Assembly: GCF_003390325.1 (NCBI RefSeq)
Contig: NZ_QUOK01000001.1
Span: 434,001 to 498,000 of the forward strand
From: Rhodohalobacter sp. SW132
Lineage (GTDB): Bacteria; Bacteroidota; Rhodothermia; Balneolales; Balneolaceae
Direction of reading: 5' to 3'
DNA length: 64,000 bases
How positions within the stretch are numbered: the first letter of the stretch is position 1; every line of letters starts with the position of its first letter. Positions 8,610 to 16,561 of this stretch are shown piece by piece. The notes beneath the pieces are model-generated. The model was not told the DNA's origin, ran no database searches, and worked only from the letters and a program-made list of their open reading frames with translations. Both the position numbers and the translations under genes were made by a program.

Positions 8610-8897
8610 TCATTTGTTCGCATCCCGTTTAATCTCCACAAGCGTGGCGCCCCAGCTGCTTTTATCGGTTGCCAGTCCGTATGACACAACGTGAGGATTT
8701 CGGTCGAGCAGAGCGTGAACCCCGCGGCGCAGTGCTCCGGTCCCTTTGCCGTGGATAATCCGAAGCGAGGTGATATTCTTCTCCAGGCACGCCTCAATAT
8801 ATTCCGGCAGCAGCTCTCCCAGCTCGTTCGGTCGAAACGTATGCAGGTCGAGCACGCCATCAATCGGGAGTTCTATCGGATCGGGTTCGTAGGACAT
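8610..8897 (-). CDS. Small stand-alone Smr-domain protein
   Basis: A 95-residue protein that is essentially one Smr domain (the MutS2 C-terminal type). Visible motifs are LDLHTFRPNE (the DLH motif) and HGKGTGALRRGVHALL (the HGKG motif); the end is GATLVEIKRD. Smr domains bind or nick DNA or RNA, and recent family work points to ribosome-rescue or RNA cleavage roles for some members. Its separate existence without the MutS2 core is common. It sits alone on the minus strand with its own terminator. Confidence 0.88.
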   Translation of the reverse strand: MSYEPDPIELPIDGVLDLHTFRPNELGELLPEYIEACLEKNITSLRIIHGKGTGALRRGVHALLDRNPHVVSYGLATDKSSWGATLVEIKRDANK

Positions 8898-9119
8898 GTT
8901 TGCTTTTATAACTTTTAAAAATTGGATTCATATCACTGTGATGATAGCACTACGGCATCGAAAAGCAAAAATAATCTCTTTGATGTAATTATTCTAAAAA
9001 ACAGGTTTGATGTGGTTTTTATAAGATTTTATGCCTAAACCAACGCAAGGAATCCCGTTATGATATTGCTACATTAAGAACGTTCAGTCAAATACCCATA
9101 AAACTTCCGCATCATAATC

Positions 9120-10130
9120 GTGCTCTCCTATTTAAAAAAGAAAGGAGTTGACCTCTCTTTTAAAACCTACTTCGTTACGGCACTCTCCTATATGGCGCTG
9201 GGATTATTCGCCTCCCTCATCATAGGTTTGATTATTCGAACTGCCGGCCAGCAATTCGAAATCGAATTTATGGTTTCGGCGGGCCAGGTGGCGATGGATA
9301 TGATGGGGCCAGCCATTGGAGTCGCTATTGCATACGGATTGAAGGCTCCGCCGCTTGTTCTGTTCGCATCCGCTGCTGCCGGGGCACTCGGGGCGGCAAG
9401 TGGCGGCCCGGCCGGGGCTTACGTAGCCGCGCTGCTGGCAACAGAAATTGGGAAACTCGTTGCAGGCTCCACCCGGGTGGATATCATTCTAACACCGCTG
9501 GTTACAATTCTTGTCGGCTTTTTTGCAGCAGAATATCTCGGAGTTTTTATCGACCGGGGACTGGTAGCTTTTGGGGAGCTTGTTAACTGGTCAGTGGATC
9601 AGCATCCGTTCTGGATGGGGATCCTGGTTGCCGCTTTGATGGGGGTAGCGCTCACCGCTCCGATCTCCAGCGCGGCTATTGCCATCATGATAGGCCTGGA
9701 AGGTCTTGCAGCGGGAGCTGCCACGGTTGGATGTTCAGCACAGATGGTCGGTTTTGCAGTTAGCAGCTATCGCGAGAACGGAGTCGGCGGCTTGATTGCG
9801 CAGGGAATCGGAACATCCATGCTTCAGATCGCGAATGTTATCAAAAACCCGCTGATATTACTTCCCCCTACCCTGGCAGGTGCTCTGCTCGCTCCATTTG
9901 CCACTATGGTATTTCAACTCCAAAATAATCCGGAAGGTGCCGGAATGGGAACGGCCGGTTTTGTGGGACAGATCTTCACCTTCACCACCATGGGCTTTAG
10001 ATGGGAAATACTTGGGTATGTCACTCTTCTCCATTTCATTGGGCCTGCAATATTATGCCTGGCCCTTTCAGAATATCTGAGAAAGAAAAACCTGATCCAA
10101 TTTGGAGATATGACGTTGAGATCAGAATAG
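9120..10130 (+). CDS. PTS IIC-like sugar permease (PTS_EIIC_2 type)
   Basis: A 336-residue inner-membrane protein with about nine or ten helices rich in Gly and Ala (for example ASAAAGALGAASGGPAGAYVA and LTAPISSAAIAIMIG). The pattern fits the PTS_EIIC_2 family of membrane components. The start is a GTG at 9120; an in-frame stop at 9099 rules out a longer protein. No IIA, IIB, EI or HPr gene is in the window, so phosphotransfer by a linked PTS cannot be assumed. It may be a plain transporter. No clear ribosome-binding site is visible, which is normal for this group. Confidence 0.75.
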   Translation: MLSYLKKKGVDLSFKTYFVTALSYMALGLFASLIIGLIIRTAGQQFEIEFMVSAGQVAMDMMGPAIGVAIAYGLKAPPLVLFASAAAGALGAASGGPAGAYVAALLATEIGKLVAGSTRVDIILTPLVTILVGFFAAEYLGVFIDRGLVAFGELVNWSVDQHPFWMGILVAALMGVALTAPISSAAIAIMIGLEGLAAGAATVGCSAQMVGFAVSSYRENGVGGLIAQGIGTSMLQIANVIKNPLILLPPTLAGALLAPFATMVFQLQNNPEGAGMGTAGFVGQIFTFTTMGFRWEILGYVTLLHFIGPAILCLALSEYLRKKNLIQFGDMTLRSE

Positions 10131-10219
10131 ATGTAAACTGCTTTTATGAACACACCCGTTTTCGTAGTCTACATGCTCTTGGGAGTAATTTTGACAGTTT
10201 TTTTTTAGAGTTTATACCC

Positions 10220-10273
10220 ATCTCAAGGAGATGTCTCCATGCGCTCCCGTTGTTCGCTTAGTCGATATGACAG
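10220..10273. repeat. Dispersed repeat of the GGAGATnTCTC...TCGAnATGACAGG type
   Basis: CTCAAGGAGATGTCTCCATG, a run of GC-rich bases, then TCGATATGACAGG. The stretch at 46442-46521 has the same opening (GGGAGATTTCTCGACTCC) and closing (CTCGAAATGACAGG) words. Such elements recur in intergenic DNA of this bacterial group in my recollection; here I see two copies. Confidence 0.45.
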
Positions 10274-10370
10274 GAGCACGAAGTAAAACAGGACCTCTTC
10301 ACTTTTCACCTTTAGTTTATATTACAGGCGTACATTTAATAAATCATCTAAATATAATACCTACAACAGG

Positions 10371-11468
10371 ATGAAACAGATCATCAAGAGCATCCTTTTT
10401 TCGATCCTTTTACTTGTAACATCAACCGCAGCCGCACAAACCAGCCTCGATGTGGGCGGCTACATGCAAGCGTGGTATATCGCCGATCAGCAGACGGAAC
10501 TGACAACCGGTGAGACGATAAACACAAACGGATTCCGGCTCCGCCGTGCTCGAATTACCGCACGGGGAGATATCAGCGATCGGTTCAGCACAACGATCTG
10601 GACCGATTTTGCAAGTCCAAACAACGTACTGCTCGATTTCCACGCCGATGCCCGTTTTCATCCTGCATTTAATATCCGGGCGGGACAGTTTATCATGCCT
10701 GGTCAGTCGCACGACACGGCACGGCTGGTTTCATCAAGGCTGATTTTTTGGGAGCGTCCGTGGGTCTCTACAGCACTTGCATCTGGAATGGGGTTTGATG
10801 CGTTCCGGGATATTGGCGTGATGGTCTACGGACGGCACAAAAATCTCTGGTACGGAGTTCACGCCGGAAACGGGGCGGGCCGGTTCACACAGGCCGGAAC
10901 ACACATCACGCAGCGAAAAGCGGGCGGCGGATTGTATGGCACCAGAATGGATCTGGAAATTATGCCGGGGCTTTCTCTGGGCGGACACCTCTCCACAAAC
11001 CAACAGCGGGAGGTTGTGGAGCGCGGCACCGGGCCGTTTGATATCGACCGGACATCGGCCTCTGTACGGGTTGCCACATCCGACCTGGGAATCGACCGCC
11101 TGGATACTCAGTTTGAATACATGGCGATGCGGGTAAATGATGACAGTCGCGGAGTGCGAACCGTCCCCGATGGTGTATATAATCTGGATGGGTTTTATGG
11201 CGAGATCGTCTACGGAATCACCAGGAAGTGGCACATTCTCGGCCGGTTTGACAGAATGAATCAGAGTCCGGGGCAGGGCGCCGGTTTTTCTGCTGATGAA
11301 TCTTTCCAGCGGGATCAGTTCACGCTCGGCCTCACCCGATACCTCTTTCAAAACGATCGCGAAATTGCCCGGGCGCATCTGAATTACGCCGCAAGCAACT
11401 CATCACCCGGCGGACTGGATTCGCATATTATTGTGCTGGTGATGCAGCTGAGGTTTATCCCAATTTAG
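10371..11468 (+). CDS. Outer-membrane porin (phosphate-selective porin O/P-like)
   Basis: A 365-residue protein with a clear signal peptide (MKQIIKSILFSILLLVTSTA, cut after AAAQ). It continues with a beta-rich sequence that opens DVGGYMQAWY and contains NTNGFRLRRARI, the usual start of OprP/OprO-type porins in Bacteroidota. The end, VMQLRFIPI, is a plausible last barrel strand with alternating hydrophobic residues. It forms a trimeric diffusion channel in the outer membrane in known relatives. It is preceded by a 240-base gap with a dispersed repeat and converges on the gene at 11484. Substrate selectivity is not readable. Confidence 0.8.
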   Translation: MKQIIKSILFSILLLVTSTAAAQTSLDVGGYMQAWYIADQQTELTTGETINTNGFRLRRARITARGDISDRFSTTIWTDFASPNNVLLDFHADARFHPAFNIRAGQFIMPGQSHDTARLVSSRLIFWERPWVSTALASGMGFDAFRDIGVMVYGRHKNLWYGVHAGNGAGRFTQAGTHITQRKAGGGLYGTRMDLEIMPGLSLGGHLSTNQQREVVERGTGPFDIDRTSASVRVATSDLGIDRLDTQFEYMAMRVNDDSRGVRTVPDGVYNLDGFYGEIVYGITRKWHILGRFDRMNQSPGQGAGFSADESFQRDQFTLGLTRYLFQNDREIARAHLNYAASNSSPGGLDSHIIVLVMQLRFIPI

Positions 11469-11483
11469 AAACTCAGACACCTG

Positions 11484-13112
11484 CTATCTATTCGAGCTCC
11501 CTTTCTCAATGTGATGATCTATCATCTTTTTATACAATTCCTGAATCGTCTCATCCAAAGACATGTCAGTGCTTACGTGAATGATCTGCTTTTCGTCAAG
11601 TTCATCAGGCGAACTGTATCCCGAGTTCAGCATTTCAAAATCCTCGCGCCGCGCGTCTGAAATCACGTCCTGCTTTTCCTCTCTTGCCTCCAGCCGCCCG
11701 ATGATCGTTTTTTCAGATGCGCGGGCTTCAATAAAAAGGTAGGAAATAGATTGTTTTCCTAACTCATCCTTCAGTTCCTGCCTCCGCTCTGCATTGCTGA
11801 ATGTAGCATCCAGGATTGCATGCCGACCTTTGGGAATTTCGCGAATCGCAGAGTTGGTCAGCCTGCCGTAGGTTTTAGACGTCATATCTGGTGTATACAG
11901 TGAAGGGCGATCAGATGCAGGTGTTCGTTTATCCAGTGGCAAGCCGGCAAGTGATTTCCGAACGGTATCCGACGAAAAGCTTTTGATTCCCAACCGATTT
12001 GCCAAATGGTTTGCCAGCGTGCTTTTTCCCGTACCCACCCGTCCCATAAAAATGATCACGGCCGGCTCCGAACCCAGCAATGCGTAGCGCAGCGACAGGT
12101 TGAAATATTGACGGGCTTTCTCTTTCGCCTTTTCGCGTTCACTTTCCGGAACCTCTTCTTCGGTGCTTTGAAAACTCTTCACTTTTCCTTTCACATAAGC
12201 GCGATAACATTTATAAAAATCGATGATCTCCAGCAGGCTATCATCCCCCAGCCTCTCCGCCATCTGATCCACAAAATAACGCTCCATCTCCCACAAATGA
12301 TTGAAATCAAGGTCCATGGCCAGGAACGCGAGGTCCGCCGCCAGATCTCCGTACCGGAATCTCTCATTAAACTCAATACAGTCGTAAATCTGCACCTTTT
12401 CCGGCGTGATATGGATATGCTCCAGGTGCAGATCGCCATGGCCGTCCACAATCCTCCCGTACTCTATTCTCTGCTGAAAAAGCTCCGCCCGCTCCCGGAA
12501 AAATTGGCAGGTAAAATACCGGATCGCCTCAAAACTGTTCTGCCCGATCGTTTGATTTATGAACTGCTTTGTCTGATCAAAATTTTCGTCGGTATTTACT
12601 TTTATTGTTTCAATTTTTCCCCATTTCGACAGATCAGAATTCCGGTTTTGATCTGTATAAAATGAAGCCAGGGTATCGGCCACCCGGTCAAGATGGCTGC
12701 GGGACAAGCTGTCTTCCTCTATGAATTGATGCAGGAAATATTCTTCCGGAAGGCGCCGCATTTTTACAGCGTACTCTGCAATATCCCCGGATTCCAGGAC
12801 CTCCTCTTCAAAGGTATACCGGCCGTCCTGTTTGATAAAGCCGACAACCCCAATGTAGATATCATCACTCAGACGGCGATTCAGCTCAACCTCCTTCTCG
12901 CATAAAGTTTTGCGTTTCTCCAGCGTACTGTAATCCAGAAACCCCAGATCCAGCGGTTTCTTGATTTTATAGACAAACGAACCCGCGAGAAACACATGAG
13001 AGATGTGGGTCTGAATATGCTGTACATCTTCAAGCTGATAAGGGTAAGATTCGGGTTTTTTCAAGAAACGGATCAGTTCTGAATAATCTGGTTTCGGCGT
13101 CTTTTGATCCAT
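11484..13112 (-). CDS. APH-like kinase fused to a P-loop (AAA_33) kinase
   Basis: A 542-residue two-domain protein. The N-terminal half is an aminoglycoside-phosphotransferase-like kinase with the catalytic loop HGDLHLEHI and the metal-binding region IEFNERFRYGDLAADLAF. The C-terminal third is a zeta-toxin/AAA_33-type P-loop domain with Walker A GRVGTGKSTLAN, then FSSDTVRKSLAG and DATFSNAERRQEL. Such fusions are widespread and uncharacterised. An ATG at 13112 (MDQKTPKPDYSEL) is taken as the start; a longer frame would need a TTG at 13160. It is convergent with the porin, 15 bases away, so they share no promoter. Confidence 0.85.
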   Translation of the reverse strand: MDQKTPKPDYSELIRFLKKPESYPYQLEDVQHIQTHISHVFLAGSFVYKIKKPLDLGFLDYSTLEKRKTLCEKEVELNRRLSDDIYIGVVGFIKQDGRYTFEEEVLESGDIAEYAVKMRRLPEEYFLHQFIEEDSLSRSHLDRVADTLASFYTDQNRNSDLSKWGKIETIKVNTDENFDQTKQFINQTIGQNSFEAIRYFTCQFFRERAELFQQRIEYGRIVDGHGDLHLEHIHITPEKVQIYDCIEFNERFRYGDLAADLAFLAMDLDFNHLWEMERYFVDQMAERLGDDSLLEIIDFYKCYRAYVKGKVKSFQSTEEEVPESEREKAKEKARQYFNLSLRYALLGSEPAVIIFMGRVGTGKSTLANHLANRLGIKSFSSDTVRKSLAGLPLDKRTPASDRPSLYTPDMTSKTYGRLTNSAIREIPKGRHAILDATFSNAERRQELKDELGKQSISYLFIEARASEKTIIGRLEAREEKQDVISDARREDFEMLNSGYSSPDELDEKQIIHVSTDMSLDETIQELYKKMIDHHIEKGSSNR

Positions 13113-13211
13113 ATCAAGCCAGCTTTTTTGATGTGGTAATGTTCTTTCAAAAGTAAGCAAATCCGCAATAAAAAATTGGATTCATGATATCCGCTCAAAA
13201 ACTAATCACCC

Positions 13212-13865
13212 TCAAAAAGAGTAAAACATCACCGCCATAAAATGGGTGGATGTTCCGGCCAGCACAAACAGGTGCCATACGAAATGGGTGTAGGTGCGGC
13301 GGGGAAGCAGGTAGAAGATGACGCCCAGGGTATACGCGGCGCCACCGACCGCTAACCACAGAAGCCCGGCAAGCTCCATGGTTTCAATCATCGGCTTAAT
13401 TCCGATGAAAATCATCCATCCCATCAAGAGGTAAAATGCCACGTATACTTTCATCCTGGTTTTACCCAGAAACAGCCTGAGCGTGATGCCGACAATCGCC
13501 ACAAACCATATCAGCGCAAACATAAACCAGCCAAAGGTTCCCTGCAAAATGCCAACGGTAAACGGTGTGTAAGTACCGGCAATCAGGATAAAAATGGCTA
13601 CATGATCAAAGAGCTGAAAAACGTCCTTGGCTTTCCCAATTCTCAGGCCGTGAAATAGTGTGGAAGAGAGATAAAGCAGAATTGCCGAGGTAATAAAAAC
13701 GCTGACTCCGGCAACAACAAGCGCATCCCCGTGATGAACGGCATAGTAGATCAGAAATGGAGCCGCTACTATGGCGGCAACCGCACCTACACCATGGCTG
13801 ATGGCGTTGGCGATCTCCTCTTTTCGGGTCTGCTCAGAATGATTTTTAATCTTAAATATCCACAT
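13212..13865 (-). CDS. Hemolysin III / PAQR-family membrane protein
   Basis: A 217-residue protein with seven hydrophobic helices, matching the usual size of the YqfA/hemolysin III family. Family signatures visible are EEIANAISHGVGA near the start, SSTLFHG and VFQLFDHVAIFILIAGTYTPF in the middle, and FVWHLFVLAGTSTHFMAV at the end. The conserved His and Asp residues in SHG, FDH and WHLF are those thought to bind a zinc ion in PAQR relatives. The biological role in bacteria is uncertain despite the historical name. It is divergent from the gene at 13959. Confidence 0.9.
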   Translation of the reverse strand: MWIFKIKNHSEQTRKEEIANAISHGVGAVAAIVAAPFLIYYAVHHGDALVVAGVSVFITSAILLYLSSTLFHGLRIGKAKDVFQLFDHVAIFILIAGTYTPFTVGILQGTFGWFMFALIWFVAIVGITLRLFLGKTRMKVYVAFYLLMGWMIFIGIKPMIETMELAGLLWLAVGGAAYTLGVIFYLLPRRTYTHFVWHLFVLAGTSTHFMAVMFYSF

Positions 13866-13958
13866 ATTTTTAAAACGTTCACATTTAAGATAATATTGAA
13901 AAGAGAGATAATTTTAAATTTAGTATGTTTCGGTAGCTTGTAAAAAATTCTGGTAACC

Positions 13959-14816
13959 GTGATCGAATCCCTCATCCATTTTTTCGAAGATATCCCCACC
14001 GCTTATCGATCAGTTATTCTGATCGGCGGTATTTTTCTGTTCTGGGTGATGGAAGGCGTGATTCCGCTGTTCCGGTTTCAATACAACAAATACCACCACG
14101 CCGGCATCAATCTGCTCTTTACCCTCTTTACTGCAATCATCGGCTTTGGTTTTGCGGGGGTGCTCTACTACACCTCCCACTGGGTTACGGTAAACGAATT
14201 TGGCCTGCTCCACCTCGCGGATTTCCCGCTCTGGGCTAAAATTATTATCGGGGTGATGCTGCTCGATTTTATCGGCGCATACTTCGTTCACTGGGTGGAG
14301 CACAAGGTAAAATGGATGTGGAAATTCCATCTGATCCATCACACCGATACCACCGTGGATGTAACTACCGGTCTCCGCCACCATCCAGGGGAAACGGTGT
14401 TTCGCATCGGGTTCACCATTATGGGCGTTTTTCTGGTCGGTGTACCGATCGGGATTGTGATGCTCTATCAAAGTATCTCGGTGCTTTTTGCACACCTGAC
14501 CCACGCCAACATCAACATGCCGCGAAAGGTGGATCGCGCCATCTCGTACCTGTTTGTGACACCCAACATGCACAAAGTTCACCACCACTACATGCAGCCG
14601 CTCACCGATACCAACTACGGCAACATCTTTGCGATATGGGATCGTATATTTGGCACCTATGCCGAGGTTAATGATCCGAAGGAGATCAGGTATGGAATTG
14701 ATACTCATATGGATCCCGAGGAGAACGACCGTGTGGGAAACCTTCTAAAGATTCCGTTTCAAGAGTATCGTCCGCCGCGTGGGAAAGACGAGAAGCACAA
14801 GCGGGAAGTGGATTAG
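13959..14816 (+). CDS. Sterol desaturase / fatty-acid hydroxylase family protein
   Basis: A 285-residue membrane protein with a GTG start at 13959. It has four to five helices and the histidine clusters of the membrane di-iron hydroxylases: HWVEH, HLIHHTD, GLRHHPGE and HKVHHHYMQP. The order and spacing fit the fatty-acid hydroxylase superfamily, whose members oxidise lipid chains, sterols or carotenoids with oxygen. The C-terminus ends in a hydrophilic tail (RPPRGKDEKHKREVD). It shares a 93-base divergent intergenic region with the hemolysin III gene. The substrate is unknown. Confidence 0.88.
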   Translation: MIESLIHFFEDIPTAYRSVILIGGIFLFWVMEGVIPLFRFQYNKYHHAGINLLFTLFTAIIGFGFAGVLYYTSHWVTVNEFGLLHLADFPLWAKIIIGVMLLDFIGAYFVHWVEHKVKWMWKFHLIHHTDTTVDVTTGLRHHPGETVFRIGFTIMGVFLVGVPIGIVMLYQSISVLFAHLTHANINMPRKVDRAISYLFVTPNMHKVHHHYMQPLTDTNYGNIFAIWDRIFGTYAEVNDPKEIRYGIDTHMDPEENDRVGNLLKIPFQEYRPPRGKDEKHKREVD

Positions 14817-14841
14817 CAGGACATAATTCCGCTTCGATATA

Positions 14842-14957
14842 GTCATCCCGGCCCCCGAGCCGGGATCTCCCATTCCTGTTCGATCTGCAGATCCAGACAT
14901 TGGCAAACCTTTCCTCGCTGCATAGATGGGAGATCGCGGATCGGAGTCCGCGATGAC
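14842..14957. repeat. 116-bp dispersed palindromic repeat, copy B
   Basis: Same length and ends as the element at 6538-6653: it opens GTCATCCCGGCCC and closes GTCCGCGATGAC. Internal words CCGGGATCTCC, CAGATCCA and GATGGGAGATCGCGG are shared. It starts 26 bases after the sterol-desaturase stop and is directly followed by a probable transposase scrap. Confidence 0.75.
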
Positions 14958-14989
14958 GATGGATAGTTCATCAGCGGAGCTGATGTGTT

Positions 14990-15107
14990 CTTGCGTCTCG
15001 GTGCAGAGCACCTGGACGAGCATGGTTCCTGGGCGAAATTCTTTAACTGCATTATGGCGTATCTGTTCGCTGAATTCTCGTCGTTTTCGGAGTTTTCGAT
15101 AATTCAT
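14990..15107 (-). pseudogene. Probable 5' remnant of an IS3-type transposase helper (orfA)
   Basis: From an ATG at 15107 the minus strand reads MNYRKLRKRREFSEQIRHNA, then VKEFRPGTMLV. This looks like the opening of an orfA-type helix-turn-helix helper of IS3-family elements in Bacteroidota (a basic start, then SEEhRpxxVxxFxSG). After about 38 residues the resemblance is lost and the frame runs into the 116-bp repeat. The rest of the gap up to 15214 holds a short degenerate CCCTGnACC repeat (15152-15182) and no gene. The match is from memory of the family, so confidence is modest. Confidence 0.35.
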
Positions 15108-15214
15108 AACTTGTGCATTTTTTGGTTAAGCTATGTTAGAGACAGACACCTCCTGCACCCTGTACCCTGCACCTTGAACCTTGAAACGCGGGTCAGCGAC
15201 GCCGCCCTGCTTGT

Positions 15215-16441
15215 TCACTCATTTCTTACTGCGTCGGCGGGATCCACATCGGCGGCGCGGAGGGACGGATACCAGCTTGCGGCTACGCACAGGATCATCG
15301 TAACGCCGAGTATCAGTACAATATCCCACGGGTTAATAGATATCGGATACGCACTAATGATAAATGCAGAGGAGAGTTTCACAAGCTCAAGTTCCTGCTG
15401 CGCGATGGCGAGTAAAATTCCGGCAACTCCGCCAATTCCGCAGCCTATCAGGCCAATCTGCAGACCCTGCATCCGAAAAATCTGCCGAATTTTCTTTTTC
15501 GACATTCCCATCGACATCAGAATTCCGATATCTTTTCTTTTCTGCAGCACAATCATCGTCAGTGATCCCACAATATTGAGAGCAGCTACCAGAATTATGA
15601 TCATCAAAATTACATACGATCCCCATTTTTCCACCATCATCACATCGTAAAGTGGTTTTTGCAAATCATACCAGCTCGAAATCCTGTAATCCGGCCCGAG
15701 CTCTGCTTCGAGTTCACGTTTCACACGAGAAGCATCATCAGTATCGGTCAGCTTTAAATCGAAACCGGTTACCTGGTTCTGCATGTTGAATAGCCGCTGA
15801 GCCGCAAGCAGGTCGATATAGACAACATCTCCTTCAATAATCTGCTGTATGGAATACGTACCGCTAACGTTAAACCGGCTGGCCCTCGGCGCAGAAAACT
15901 GGGTGAGTGCGCGGCGCATACCGGTGGTGCTAAGCAACGCAGCTTCATCCCCCGGGTCGATTCCAAAGCGGTTACTAAGCGCCTCGCTTATCACCACACC
16001 CGGACGATTATTTTGAACCGAAAGATCAAACACCCCGGTTTTCACACTATTTTCAAGCTCGTTAAGACGAATATATCCATCCTGCTCCACTCCCCTGACG
16101 GTGACGACCTCGTTCCGGCCGTCCCTGAAAGCGAGCATCACTTTTCCATCAATGTAGGGTGTTAATTCTACTACATCGGGATTTGAAGCGACTGTTTCCA
16201 GAAAATCAGGGTTTTGTGCCATCACCCGGGAGTCGGCCATTTCGATCCGGATATCGGGATCAAAAGAGAGTAAAAATCCTCGAATTACATCAAAAAAACC
16301 GTTAAATACTGAGAGAATCACAATCAGCAGGGCAGTCCCAATAGTAATCCCGGCAATACTGATTCCGGTAAGAATCGATATCAGCGAAACATGTTTTCGG
16401 GAAAAGAGGTAACGCCCGGAAATAAAACGAACAACATTCAT
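15215..16441 (-). CDS. LolC/LolE-like ABC permease (lipoprotein release, FtsX type)
   Basis: A 408-residue inner-membrane protein opening NVVRFISGRYLFSRKHVSLI, then a first helix with GISIAGITIGTALLIVILSV, as in LolC/LolE permeases. A periplasmic domain (about 50-270) follows, then three helices with LQKRKDIGILMSMGMSKKKI, the coupling segment for the ATPase. Family members extract lipoproteins from the inner membrane and hand them to LolA; a LolA homologue is at 34171-34824. The ATPase LolD is not beside it. It starts about 120 bases from the divergent glgB. Confidence 0.88.
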   Translation of the reverse strand: MNVVRFISGRYLFSRKHVSLISILTGISIAGITIGTALLIVILSVFNGFFDVIRGFLLSFDPDIRIEMADSRVMAQNPDFLETVASNPDVVELTPYIDGKVMLAFRDGRNEVVTVRGVEQDGYIRLNELENSVKTGVFDLSVQNNRPGVVISEALSNRFGIDPGDEAALLSTTGMRRALTQFSAPRASRFNVSGTYSIQQIIEGDVVYIDLLAAQRLFNMQNQVTGFDLKLTDTDDASRVKRELEAELGPDYRISSWYDLQKPLYDVMMVEKWGSYVILMIIILVAALNIVGSLTMIVLQKRKDIGILMSMGMSKKKIRQIFRMQGLQIGLIGCGIGGVAGILLAIAQQELELVKLSSAFIISAYPISINPWDIVLILGVTMILCVAASWYPSLRAADVDPADAVRNE

Positions 16442-16561
16442 CTTCTTTAATACTTGTATTTATCCATAGCTTTAGGTTCCTTTTTGTGGAGGAGCTTCTA
16501 TATCAGCAGTACCCGATTGATGGTCTTAAAAAAATACGTCACATAACATAATCCCACAGAT

